DNA of 64,000 nucleotides from Polyangiaceae bacterium (GTDB taxonomy: Bacteria > Myxococcota_A > Polyangia > Polyangiales > Polyangiaceae). Below the pieces are notes generated by a model. That model had not been told where the DNA came from, did not search any database, and saw only the letters and a list, made by a program, of their open reading frames with translations. The stretch covers positions 62,001-126,000 of the forward strand of contig JADJXL010000007.1 of assembly GCA_016715885.1 (NCBI GenBank), written 5' to 3'. Below, piece after piece: positions 55,819-64,000 of the stretch. Each line of letters begins with the position of its first letter. Positions within the stretch are counted from its first letter, which is position 1. A program made the position numbers and the translations under genes.

Positions 55819-56676
55819 ATGGCACGTAAGAAGAACTCGCAAAGCGCGAAGAAACCAGCGGTCCCCGAGCCGCAGCTCTCGCCGCATTCGACCGAAGCGG
55901 CGTTCCTTGCCCTGAAGCCGGCGCTCGACGCGCTTCCGCAAAGCGCACTTCGTCAACCGAACTTCAACTTGCAACAAGGGGCGCTCGTCGCTTTGGCTGC
56001 GCATGGTTTGCTCGATAAGCCCGAAAAGCAGGCCATTCTGGAGGCGCTCGGCAAAGCCGGCGTCGTGAACGTGGAGCTCGTCGCGAATCTGGCAATGGTG
56101 GCGCGTGCTGCATGGTTCGTTCGGCACAAGCTCGACTTGGCAGAGGCGGTCCATAGCGATGCGGCGTTACCGGCGCAGCTCGTGACGGACGCGCTCGAGA
56201 CACGAAAGCGAATGCTCAAGGTGCTCGAATACCACTTGGACGCGGATGCACAGGCGCAAGGCTTGCTCGCGGGCATTCGTGCAGGGTCGGGGCACGTGGA
56301 CCTTGCGAATGATTTGATTGCGCTCGCGGACATGTACGAAGATCACGAGAACGAGATTCGTAGCGACAAGAAAAACTATCGGGTGGCCGACACGGCGAAT
56401 GCGCGCAAGCTCGCGGACGACATCATTGGCACACTGGGCGGGTCCACGACGCCGCAAACGCAAGAATGGCGAAACTACCAAGCGCGCGTGTTCACGCTGC
56501 TCGAAAAGCATCACGAAGAGGCGATACGCGTGGGGCGGTTTTTGTATTGGTACGAAGGCGGCGACGAGCTTTTCCCGACGATGTTTTCCGCCGTGCGGTC
56601 ACGTCCGGCGAAGAAAGAGGTCGAAGGGGAAGAGGTGGCTACGCCGCAGGTGCCAGGGGGCGAAGCAACGCCGTAA
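55819..56676 (+). CDS. hypothetical protein, 285 aa (parent of a decayed copy)
   Basis: Begins MARKKNSQSAKKPAVPEPQLSPHS and is then a compact helical protein: QGALVALAAHGLLDKPEKQAILEALGKAG, VLEYHLDADAQAQGLLAGI, WRNYQARVFTLLEKHHEEAIRVGRFLYWYEGGDELF. The last 30 residues are acidic and variable. No motif or family recognised. The C-terminal half recurs as a broken copy at 58745-59125, so this family has been duplicated locally. The gene sits right after the 43-bp array. Confidence 0.7.
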   Translation: MARKKNSQSAKKPAVPEPQLSPHSTEAAFLALKPALDALPQSALRQPNFNLQQGALVALAAHGLLDKPEKQAILEALGKAGVVNVELVANLAMVARAAWFVRHKLDLAEAVHSDAALPAQLVTDALETRKRMLKVLEYHLDADAQAQGLLAGIRAGSGHVDLANDLIALADMYEDHENEIRSDKKNYRVADTANARKLADDIIGTLGGSTTPQTQEWRNYQARVFTLLEKHHEEAIRVGRFLYWYEGGDELFPTMFSAVRSRPAKKEVEGEEVATPQVPGGEATP

Positions 56677-56971
56677 TTGGCACAAGGCAATCGCGCGTGA
56701 GCTCGGGCGAATCGGCAGCCGGGTGAGCACTGACGCGAAATTCGACGCGACACCGCGGGCCGTATATCTTCGATAAACGACAGAGCCCTCCATGGCTTGC
56801 CCCGTTGCCCCGTCCTGCCACCACGGTGCTTTCCCGACGCGCTCGCAGCGATTGATACGGTACTCGCGAGCAAGGCACTCAATCACCAGACGTTCGCGAC
56901 GACGCGCTGACAAGCGTTCCAGATGGGGCGACTGGGGGGGCATGTTGGCCCGCCACCGCGGAGGCTTCCTT
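56677..56971. other. short intergenic region between convergent genes
   Basis: 295 bases with no gene that I can support. Weak G/C-rich imperfect palindromes occur, but no clear terminator or repeat. Confidence 0.3.
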
Positions 56972-58519
56972 TCAATCAATCGCGTCCACCGCCAGCATCG
57001 CCCATTTGCCGAGTCCAAAATCTCCAAACCGATGCGTGAAGTACGCTTCGGGAATCGGATCGCCTGCCGCTGATCGCGCCTCCGCATACGCATCGTATGC
57101 CTCGCGAATCGCAGCCACCTCCGCATCTCGATGCGGAGCCTTGCGCAAACGTTTCCCCAGCTCTTCAAAAATACCCTCGACCTCTCGTTCGAGCGCGTCA
57201 TCGTCGAGCGGCAGTGCTTCGACGATCGGTCCCTTCTGCTGTACCGTTTCGATGAGTTCGAGCGCCAAACGCGCAGCTTTGACTTCCTTTTCGTCTTCGA
57301 GTGACGCGAGTTTTTCCAAAATCGGCCGAGCATAATCGGCATGTTTTTTCAGCCAATCCCCCGCCGCCTTCTTCCCCGCACGTTGCGCCGCCATCTGCGC
57401 CATGAGCCGCACCACGCCCGGATCACGAAACAATGCAATCTTATCCACGAGGCGCGGGAAGTCTTGACCCCGCACCGTCACATCTCGATCGACCAACAAC
57501 CGCGTCCCCATGAGCCAACAGACGCGAGCAAAGCTCCAATAAATCACCTTTGGATTTTTCGACTCCCGAACGACGAACTCCGCGTCGTCCCGCCGCAATG
57601 CAAGCGGAAATTCCAAGCATTTCAGGGTCTCGTGCACATTCCGCGACGGATTCGCGATCCAATGCAACATCGCCCCGAAAGCGCGCGGTGATTGTGTGGG
57701 CATTTTTTCGGGGGCAGGCACCTCGAGCATTTGCGCCCTTATTTCGTCGGCAATCGTCGACTCCACCCGTCGAAGCAACCACGGCAAGGTCAAGGCAATG
57801 TAATGCGCTGCCGCGTTCGTCCGATAGGGATCTTGTCCAGCAAACCCCCAGCGCTTCAATTCTTTCGCCGCAAGAATGAGAAACTTCGCCACGGATCGGG
57901 CAACCTTTTCCGTTCCAATGAACTCCTCGTACAGATACAATACTTTCGGCCACCGCCAGCTCGCATAGGTATCGCCCATATCAAACCCGTGCTGCTCGAG
58001 CGTCTCGTCGAGGAGCTTTTGGTCAATGGCGCGATCACTGTGCATCAGCGCCGCGCGCTCGACACGCAATTGCGCATTTTTCGTGGGATGATTGCTATCG
58101 ACAAACAAAAGAGGCCCCACTCGATAGCCCAGCAAAAAGGGCTTGGCTATTGCGCGCGGAACGTCGATGCGAAAACATGGGTCGATTGCATCGAGCGCTT
58201 TTTCCGCCAATTCGAAGGCTCGCTTGGGCTCGATCGGTTCGTCCGTGAGCCGGCGTAATTCGGGATAACCGCGTTCGAAGAGATCAGCATCCTCGCATGT
58301 AAAACACAACCCACGTCCAGGCCCCGTGGGAAAACCAAACTCGGCGAGCACCGCAACAATATCGGGTTTTCGCGACTTGGCCGGAGCACCTTCGAGCAGC
58401 TTCTGCGCCTTCACCGATTGGGCTTTCGTGGTCTTCGCCGGAGCACTTTTGCGCGACGACGTCGTCTTCGGCGTGAGTTTTTCAGTTTTGGTAGTATTAC
58501 GCGGGGACGAGGGGGCCAT
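56972..58519 (-). CDS. hypothetical protein, 515 aa
   Basis: Starts at ATG 58519 (MAPSSPRNTT), with a Lys/Ser/Thr-rich disordered leader of about 50 residues, then an all-helical body. Segments: PDIVAVLAEFGFPTGPGRGLCFTCEDADLFERGYPELRRL, then RVGPLLFVDSNHPTKNAQLRVERAALM, and FAGQDPYRTNAAAHYIALTLPWLLRRVE. No signal peptide. The family is unknown. The leader has KTTKAQSVKAQK-type repeats that may bind nucleic acid (inference). Confidence 0.7.
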   Translation of the reverse strand: MAPSSPRNTTKTEKLTPKTTSSRKSAPAKTTKAQSVKAQKLLEGAPAKSRKPDIVAVLAEFGFPTGPGRGLCFTCEDADLFERGYPELRRLTDEPIEPKRAFELAEKALDAIDPCFRIDVPRAIAKPFLLGYRVGPLLFVDSNHPTKNAQLRVERAALMHSDRAIDQKLLDETLEQHGFDMGDTYASWRWPKVLYLYEEFIGTEKVARSVAKFLILAAKELKRWGFAGQDPYRTNAAAHYIALTLPWLLRRVESTIADEIRAQMLEVPAPEKMPTQSPRAFGAMLHWIANPSRNVHETLKCLEFPLALRRDDAEFVVRESKNPKVIYWSFARVCWLMGTRLLVDRDVTVRGQDFPRLVDKIALFRDPGVVRLMAQMAAQRAGKKAAGDWLKKHADYARPILEKLASLEDEKEVKAARLALELIETVQQKGPIVEALPLDDDALEREVEGIFEELGKRLRKAPHRDAEVAAIREAYDAYAEARSAAGDPIPEAYFTHRFGDFGLGKWAMLAVDAID

Positions 58520-58744
58520 GGTGATAGCCGAACATCTTCTTTGAGATCCAAGTAACTTGTCAACCATAGACGCACACGCCCGGGCGCAAGCGCCATACAG
58601 AGTTGCCGGCCGCCTGCAAGGTTCCCGGAAATCATTCGTTCTGTGGTCGTCTTCGGAGGAACGCCGCGATGCTACGTGCCACGGAGAAACAAGACGGGAC
58701 AAACCCGCACGTTGAAGATGGTGATGAAACTGTTCGGAGCAAGA

Positions 58745-59125
58745 ACCTCGCGCATGATTAGATCGCGCTCGCGGACATGTACGACGATTACGAAGACAAT
58801 CGCAGTGACAAGAAAAGCTATCGGGCGGCCGATACGGCGAATACGCGCAAGCTTGCGGACGGCATCATTGCTGCGCTGGGCGGGACCATTACGCCGCAAA
58901 CGCAAGAATGGCGAAACTACCAAGCGCGCATCTTCACACTGCTCGAAAAGCATCACAAAGAGGCGATACGCGTGGGGCGGTTTTTGTATTGGTACGAAGG
59001 CGGCGACGAGCTTTTTTCGACGATGTTTTCCGCGGTGCGTTCACGTCCGGCAAAGAAAGGGGCCGAAGGAGAAGATGTGGCTACGCCGGAGGTATCTGGC
59101 GGCGAAGCGAAGCCGTCATTGGCAC
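58745..59125 (+). pseudogene. decayed C-terminal copy of the 55819-56676 gene
   Basis: Matches the parent from ACCTTGCGAATGATT (here acctcgcgcatgatt) to the end: LADMYDDYEDN, then TPQTQEWRNYQARIFTLLEKHHKEAIRVGRFLYWYEGGDELFSTM. No 5' half exists. There is an in-frame TAG at 58758-58760 near the beginning (parent ttg), and the parent's stop is changed (taattggcac to tcattggcac), so the frame runs on. It is a true relict and not a sequencing error, since many substitutions are spread along it. It abuts the end of the Uma2 gene. Confidence 0.75.
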
Positions 59126-60133
59126 CTATCGCTTGCGACGCTTGCCCGCGCGTAAGCGTGCAAGTTCCGCTTCGAGCTCGGCCGTGCGTCGAGCAGCCTC
59201 CTGGGCGACGCGTGTCGCCTCGTCGGCACGTCGAGCTTCTTCTTGACGAAGGCGCGCTTCTTCTTGACGAAGGCGCGCTTCTTCATCAGCACGTCGCGCT
59301 TCTTCTTGACGAAGGCGCGCTTCTTCATCAGCACGTCGCGCTTCTTCGTGTCGCCTGCGCGCTTCGAGCTGCGCACGTTGCGCCGCTTCGTTCGCGCGTC
59401 GCGCCTCCATCTCCACGAGCTCCGACTCGAACGGCAGCAGTCGCTCCCCGTTCGGCCCTAGCGCTAGCCGCAAGAGCGCATCATCACCTTCGCCTTCGGC
59501 AACGAGGAACGCATCGAGATCTTCGGAGCGAACCCGATCGTCGTTGGTCGCCTGCACGATGACCAACTTCCCGCTCGCATCTCGTCGATACACGACGAAA
59601 CGTTTTCGTGGCGCTCGGCGGCGATGGTGAAACGGATCGAAGACGATCAATTCTTTTGTCCCCAAAGCATCATGACGAGGCGGCGATTGCAGCTCGTCCT
59701 TGCGAGGGTTTTTCCAGGCCTTTACTTCGAGCGCAAAACTCGGTGCGACGTGATGGATCCACGTCTTCCAACACGCCTCTTCCTTGCTCCCAGCAAATTT
59801 TCGCGGATGGCTATTCGCTGGGACACCCGGCAAAATGTAGACATCCGGCGACACCGACTGCTTGTTGTCGCCTTTGACCCAATAAAAGAAGGCGTCCGAG
59901 CCTACGAAATGCGGCGTGCCCCGCTGCGCCAAGTGGCGGATGATCACGGGCTCGAGGAATCGCACGACCTGGTGCTCGACGTGATCTCGTCCCACGGGTT
60001 CATAGTCCGGGTAAACCGTGGGATCGTCGTCGAACGCGTCGAATGCGTCGAACGCCGATACGTGACGAGAGACGCGCCGAGGCTTGACCTGCTGAGGTTC
60101 GACCTTTGGAAGCCCAGGTGCCGTCGTGGTCAT
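59126..60133 (-). CDS. Uma2-family putative nuclease with coiled-coil tail
   Basis: 335 aa. The Uma2 (PD-(D/E)xK-like) domain covers residues 40-240: DYEPVGRDHVEHQVVRFLEPVII, SPDVYILPGVP (acidic residue), SFALEVKAWKN (Glu-x-Lys), and LIVFDP and the R-F-V-V-Y-R strand. The tail (about 245-335) is a charged coiled coil built from near-identical 13-14-residue units ARRADEEARLRQEE, repeated about three times. Function of Uma2 proteins is unclear; they are very numerous in cyanobacteria and myxobacteria. Confidence 0.85.
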   Translation of the reverse strand: MTTTAPGLPKVEPQQVKPRRVSRHVSAFDAFDAFDDDPTVYPDYEPVGRDHVEHQVVRFLEPVIIRHLAQRGTPHFVGSDAFFYWVKGDNKQSVSPDVYILPGVPANSHPRKFAGSKEEACWKTWIHHVAPSFALEVKAWKNPRKDELQSPPRHDALGTKELIVFDPFHHRRRAPRKRFVVYRRDASGKLVIVQATNDDRVRSEDLDAFLVAEGEGDDALLRLALGPNGERLLPFESELVEMEARRANEAAQRAQLEARRRHEEARRADEEARLRQEEARRADEEARLRQEEARLRQEEARRADEATRVAQEAARRTAELEAELARLRAGKRRKR

Positions 60134-60311
60134 GCGCTATGTCTAGCACGCGTGGCGATGCATGGGAAGCATGAATTTGCTCCTTTCCGCCTACAGCAAC
60201 GTTTCCAGGTTCGTCGCGCACGGCCGGACGCTAGCACGGACAAACCGACGGTCAAGAAAAACGTTTCGTCGCAACGATCGCCAAAAACGCGCTCAACTGC
60301 GCCCCTTCAAC

Positions 60312-61238
60312 CTACTTCTGACAAACCACCATGTCGATCCGTGCCCATTCGTCGTCGAGCAGCGGGCAAACCAATTCGTCGACCGCCCGAATGAGCGCCG
60401 TGTACGGGTAAAACCAGGGCGACTTGCCCAAATTTTTCGCCGCCTCGAAAACTCGCTTACCAGGCCCGTCGAATTGCGCCAATTTGATGTACGCCGCAGG
60501 CGATTGCAAGAATGTCTTCTCTTTACCACGATGGTCGATGACGCGAAACCCCGCCGCCTCGAATGCAACGATGTTGTCCCTCGGCCGCTCGTAACCAACG
60601 TGCCCATCCCCCTCGATGAACAGTTTTTCGTAAAGCGAAAGGCTCCGCTCCTTGTACTTGCGAATCAGCGGATTGTCCGTCTCCACATCGTACAAGAAAA
60701 CGATTTTACCACCAGGCCGCAGAATGCGCCGGCACTCCTGCAAAATGGCCGGCTTGACCGCCGGCGGAATGTGCTCCCAAAAGTAGGCACTCACCACCGC
60801 ATCGACCGATCCGTCGGGAAGCGGAATGCATTTCGACGCATCCGATTGCACCCGACGCTCGTACCCCACGAGCTCTTTCAGGGACGCATACGATATGTCG
60901 CAGCCAATCATCGAATACCGCTGGCCAAAATATCGTACGCCGCCGGCACAACCAAGCTCCACGACCGTCGAACCTCGAGGAACGTGGCTCCGCACCGCCC
61001 ACGGATAACCGCTGTGAATGAGCCACAAAGGCCACACATGCCAAAGGTTTTCGCTGCGCGGAACGAAATGCACCTGGTTCTGATAAACGCCCTCGTAAAA
61101 TTCATCCGTCCGCTCGAGGAGACGTACCACGCCATCTTCTATGCCATAACCGCGACCACAACCCGGACACGAGCATCGATCTCGCAGCGACTCGTCCAGG
61201 GTCGCGCGACAGGTCGGACAAATGAGCGAAACGGCCAT
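60312..61238 (-). CDS. class I methyltransferase with zinc-ribbon-like start
   Basis: 308 aa. The N-terminus has a zinc ribbon (CPTCRATL and CPGCGRGY) of the Trm112-like kind, then the methyltransferase fold: VVELGCAGGVRYFGQRY (motif I), MIGCDISYASLKEL (motif II), DGSVDAVVSAYFWEHIPPAVKPAILQECRRILRPGGKIVFLYD. The C-terminal region is larger than in plain methyltransferases. The target is unknown. ATG 61238 (MAVSLICPTC) fits; an earlier start would add a non-conserved leader. Confidence 0.85.
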   Translation of the reverse strand: MAVSLICPTCRATLDESLRDRCSCPGCGRGYGIEDGVVRLLERTDEFYEGVYQNQVHFVPRSENLWHVWPLWLIHSGYPWAVRSHVPRGSTVVELGCAGGVRYFGQRYSMIGCDISYASLKELVGYERRVQSDASKCIPLPDGSVDAVVSAYFWEHIPPAVKPAILQECRRILRPGGKIVFLYDVETDNPLIRKYKERSLSLYEKLFIEGDGHVGYERPRDNIVAFEAAGFRVIDHRGKEKTFLQSPAAYIKLAQFDGPGKRVFEAAKNLGKSPWFYPYTALIRAVDELVCPLLDDEWARIDMVVCQK

Positions 61239-61442
61239 GTGTTTGGATGTCTCCGGGACGCAGCATACGACGACGACGGTCAAGAGCAAGCCGCGAGGCA
61301 TGTCTGCGTTCCGGTCTAAATGGTCGGACCCAAAAAACGCAGCGTACGAGAAAATACCAACGGCTCGAATGAGACCTGGCGTGTGATCTGCGCTATGTTG
61401 AATGAGTAGCCCGCATCACCAGGGCCTGAGCAGGGGGGACGA

Positions 61443-62957
61443 ATGCCGGTCGATCACGCGTCGAATTCGTCGTGGGAAGACGAGTCGCCCGCCTTGCCCG
61501 TCGCCATCGGGGACGTTCTCGACGGAAAATATAAAATCATTCGAGTGCTTGGAAGGGGCGGCATGGGTGTGGTGATGGCCGCGGTGCACGTGCAGCTCGG
61601 GCATCGAATTGCGTTGAAGTTCTTGTCACGGTCGGGGGCCAAGAATGAAGAAACGCTTGCTCGATTTGCGCTCGAGGCACGAGCGGCGGCGATGATCCGC
61701 AGCGAACATGCGACGCGCATTCTCGACATAGGAAGGCTCGAAGGGGGCGAGCCTTATATGGTGCTCGAGATGCTCGAAGGAAGCGACCTCGGTGCGCATG
61801 TGACGAGGCGCGGGGCGTTATCGATCGCGGATGCGGTCACTTACGTGCTCGAGGCGTGCGAGGCGATTGCGGAAGCGCATTCTTTGGGCATCGTGCACCG
61901 CGACCTCAAGCCGGACAACCTCTTTTTGGCCACGCGCCCGGACGGAACGCAAATCGTCAAAGTGCTCGATTTTGGCATTTCCAAGTTTTCCTCGTTGGCG
62001 AACGACAAACTCGGCATGGGCCCGGTGCTGACGACGACGTCAGCCGTGATTGGATCGCCGATGTACATGTCGCCCGAGCAGCTCCGGTCGACGCGGAACG
62101 TGGACCATCGTTCGGATATCTGGTCGATTGCTGTGACGCTGTACGAGCTCATTTCGGGGCAGATACCATTTCCTTGGCAGAGCATGGCGGAGTTGTCCGC
62201 CGCCATTCTCAAGGATGCGCCCGTGCCGCTGAGCGATCGAATTCGTGCCGTGCCGCCCGAGCTCGATGCCGTCATGGCACGCTGTCTGGAAAAGAATCCC
62301 GACGATCGATATGCAAACATTGCGGAGCTTGCTTGGGCGCTCGTTCCTTTCGGACATCCGCGCGCCGTGCATTCCGCCGAACGGGCGACCGAGCTTTTGG
62401 CGCGTGCAGCGTCCAAAGCCAAAACGACGGCGTCGGCGCAACGACGAGCCGACCCCGACGATACGACGCTCGTCGCCCACAAAGTCGTGGCCGTACCCAT
62501 GGGCGCGACGCGCCCGGCGGCGGGAACATCGACGACGAAACAATTCAATCAACTGGCCGTTTCGCTCCCAATGCACGCGCTTCGAGGGTTACCGATTGCG
62601 GTGATCGCCATGTTCGTCGTCATCGTCGGGGTCACGAGCCTCGAATTGCGCTCGCGGCTCGCTCCCAAAACACATGTGCTCGAAGCGCGCCGTGGAATTG
62701 CCTCCGCCATGGCAACGCATTCGTTTGCGACGATCACTCCCATCGGGGCGAATGCAGCTCCTGCCCCAGTAACGAGCACCGATACGAGCACCGATACGGC
62801 ACAACCATTACCTGCGGCATCGTCCGTGCCCAAAACGAAGGCGGCTGCGCGAAAACAGCCTTCGCAGGTTCGAATCGTCCGCGAACCGGCGCCTGAAGCG
62901 CCCAAGCGGGCCCCAACGCCCGTATGGCGACGCAATCCTTTTGCGGATCGAGAGTAG
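61443..62957 (+). CDS. Ser/Thr protein kinase with C-terminal membrane helix
   Basis: 504 aa. Kinase domain about residues 25-285: GRGGMGVVMAAVH (glycine loop), IALKFL (Lys), EMLEGSDLGAH, HRDLKPDN, DFGISKF and YMSPEQLRS. The linker is Ala/Thr/Arg-rich and leads to one membrane helix (LPIAVIAMFVVIVGVTSLEL), with a basic, Pro-rich exterior tail (APKRAPTPVWRRNPF). Typical myxobacterial Pkn-type kinase. The next gene starts five bases downstream, so both are co-transcribed. Confidence 0.92.
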   Translation: MPVDHASNSSWEDESPALPVAIGDVLDGKYKIIRVLGRGGMGVVMAAVHVQLGHRIALKFLSRSGAKNEETLARFALEARAAAMIRSEHATRILDIGRLEGGEPYMVLEMLEGSDLGAHVTRRGALSIADAVTYVLEACEAIAEAHSLGIVHRDLKPDNLFLATRPDGTQIVKVLDFGISKFSSLANDKLGMGPVLTTTSAVIGSPMYMSPEQLRSTRNVDHRSDIWSIAVTLYELISGQIPFPWQSMAELSAAILKDAPVPLSDRIRAVPPELDAVMARCLEKNPDDRYANIAELAWALVPFGHPRAVHSAERATELLARAASKAKTTASAQRRADPDDTTLVAHKVVAVPMGATRPAAGTSTTKQFNQLAVSLPMHALRGLPIAVIAMFVVIVGVTSLELRSRLAPKTHVLEARRGIASAMATHSFATITPIGANAAPAPVTSTDTSTDTAQPLPAASSVPKTKAAARKQPSQVRIVREPAPEAPKRAPTPVWRRNPFADRE

Positions 62958-62962
62958 TCGGC

Positions 62963-63952
62963 ATGCACATGAAAGCGGCGCTCGAGCGACACCGACGACG
63001 AAATAGGCCATTGGCCATGGCCCTCGTATGTGCAGGCCTTCTTGCGCCGGTCGGCGCTTCGGCCGAGCCGCCTCCGATTCGTGACGCGCACGAACGCCGA
63101 GCTCTGGCCGAGGCGCTTTTCGTCGAAGCGAGGTCCCTCATGGCGGAGGAGCGTTATGCCGAAGCGTGTCCCAAATTCGCCGAGAGCCAATCCATCGATC
63201 CTGCCGCCGGGACGCTGCTCAATTTGGCCCATTGTCTGGAAAAACTCGGACGCACGGCAAGCGCTTGGGCAGAATTTCGTGCGGCAGCGGCAGCAGCTCG
63301 GGCGAAAAAACAATATGAACGAGCGGAAATCGCGAAACAACGGGCCGCAGCGCTCGAACGCGTGCTCGTGCGACTCGTGATCGTCCCACCGCAAGACGCC
63401 GGAGAATCCATAGAAATCAAGAAAAATGGCGAAATCGTCGGTCGAGCTGCGTGGGGCGTAGCGCTGCCGGTCGATCCGGGTCGGTACGTCATCGAGGCGT
63501 CGAATGCGGGAAAACAGTCATTCCGCACGGAAATCGAAGTTCCCAGCAAACCTGGCACCCAGGTGACCGCCATCATTCCGCCCTTCGACGACGGAGCTTG
63601 GTCGAGCCGCTTTGCTTCAGGTCAACTGCAGCGTGGATTCGGCATCGCCATAGGCTCGCTCGGCGTCGTGTCGCTCGTCGCCGGTGGGGTGCTCGGGGCG
63701 CAAGCGATTCGGCGGAATTCAGAATCGGCTGGGCATTGCACCGCCGGAAACCTTTGCGACGCAACCGGCGTGGAGCTTCGGCGCGATGCCATCACGCTGG
63801 GCAATGCTGCGACCGCGGCATTCATCGTCGGCGCGGCCGCGGGCGTTGGCGGTATCGTCCTTTATGCGACTTCACCCAAAAATCCTCCCCGCAACGTAGG
63901 ATTCGGCGCCGTGGGTACGGGCGCCGGCATTTTCGTGGGAGGCGCATTTTGA
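62963..63952 (+). CDS. secreted TPR-like/PEGA-like membrane protein
   Basis: About 329 aa. Signal peptide (LAMALVCAGLLAPVGASA), then TPR-like helices (LAEALFVEARSLMAEERYAEACPKFAESQSIDPAAGTLLNLAHCLEKLGRTASAWAEF), a beta domain of PEGA type (EIKKNGEIVGRAAWGVALPVDPGRYVIEASNAG) and C-terminal hydrophobic helices (SLGVVSLVAGGVLGAQAI and AAFIVGAAAGVGGIVLY). Frequently found next to kinases in myxobacteria. ATG 62963 is chosen, five bases after the kinase stop. Confidence 0.85.
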   Translation: MHMKAALERHRRRNRPLAMALVCAGLLAPVGASAEPPPIRDAHERRALAEALFVEARSLMAEERYAEACPKFAESQSIDPAAGTLLNLAHCLEKLGRTASAWAEFRAAAAAARAKKQYERAEIAKQRAAALERVLVRLVIVPPQDAGESIEIKKNGEIVGRAAWGVALPVDPGRYVIEASNAGKQSFRTEIEVPSKPGTQVTAIIPPFDDGAWSSRFASGQLQRGFGIAIGSLGVVSLVAGGVLGAQAIRRNSESAGHCTAGNLCDATGVELRRDAITLGNAATAAFIVGAAAGVGGIVLYATSPKNPPRNVGFGAVGTGAGIFVGGAF

Positions 63953-64000
63953 GGTTGCAAAAACAACGAAGCACGAACGTAAACTTCATTCTTTTCTCAA

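Noticed and set aside
55557..55820. open frame on the minus strand over the 43-bp array
   Set aside because: The repeat period is not a multiple of three, so the apparent protein repeats are not in phase.
60162..61319. 385-aa open frame opposite the methyltransferase
   Set aside because: Composition is basic and lacks any motif; the reverse strand encodes a clear zinc-ribbon methyltransferase.

Overview
The window looks like a chromosomal piece of a high-GC myxobacterium, most likely of the Polyangia (Sorangium/Polyangium side). The reasons are two long Ser/Thr kinases with hydrophobic tails, a thrombospondin-type-3 repeat protein with a MYXO-CTERM-like tail, many lipoproteins rich in Pro or Cys, a MopE-type metal-binding motif, an RsbR-like STAS protein, a DUF4297/SMC defence pair and many hypothetical proteins. 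I saw no rRNA, tRNA or CRISPR array.

Layout. 0-13 kb is mostly housekeeping: an MlaE permease with a lipoprotein, a rhomboid protease, cysS, a CbpA/DnaJ-like co-chaperone, hydrolases, a HEAT-repeat protein, an S10 carboxypeptidase, a VOC protein and a TVP38/VTT membrane protein. 13.8-25.7 kb is an accessory island. A 1.08-kb segment (3' part of a YwiC-like gene plus a MopE-like gene) is present twice in direct orientation (14170-15248 and 24576-25650). Between the copies lie a two-gene Lamassu-like defence operon (DUF4297 nuclease plus SMC ATPase), a multi-gene transposon (zinc-ribbon protein, DDE integrase, AAA ATPase, small protein) whose right end carries an array of about seven 20-bp repeats, and some unknown genes. 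25.7-53 kb returns to core and conserved genes: radical SAM/SPASM protein, a RelE/ParE toxin-antitoxin pair, a STAS regulator, sthA, an overlapping folC-accD-scoB-scoA run, MepA endopeptidase, SNF2 helicase, kinase, chorismate mutase, U32/RlhA hydroxylase, twin XRE regulators with palindromic candidate operators, the MYXO-CTERM protein and membrane proteins. 53-60 kb is a second accessory zone: a DUF433 protein, a Septu-like ATPase/HNH pair, a 43-bp-period array of short palindromes, unknown genes, a decayed partial gene copy and a Uma2 nuclease. 60-64 kb holds a methyltransferase, a second kinase and a TPR/PEGA-like secreted protein.

Data quality. At least 17 single- or double-base indels break otherwise well-formed genes. 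In every gene with a clear end, correcting them restores a length that is a multiple of three, and family lengths fit where known. They sit in homopolymers or at TTCG/TCGAA contexts, and the two copies of the 1.08-kb repeat carry different, complementary ones. I read most apparent pseudogenes here as sequencing/consensus errors (possibly at a modified motif), not real decay; exceptions are pointed out.
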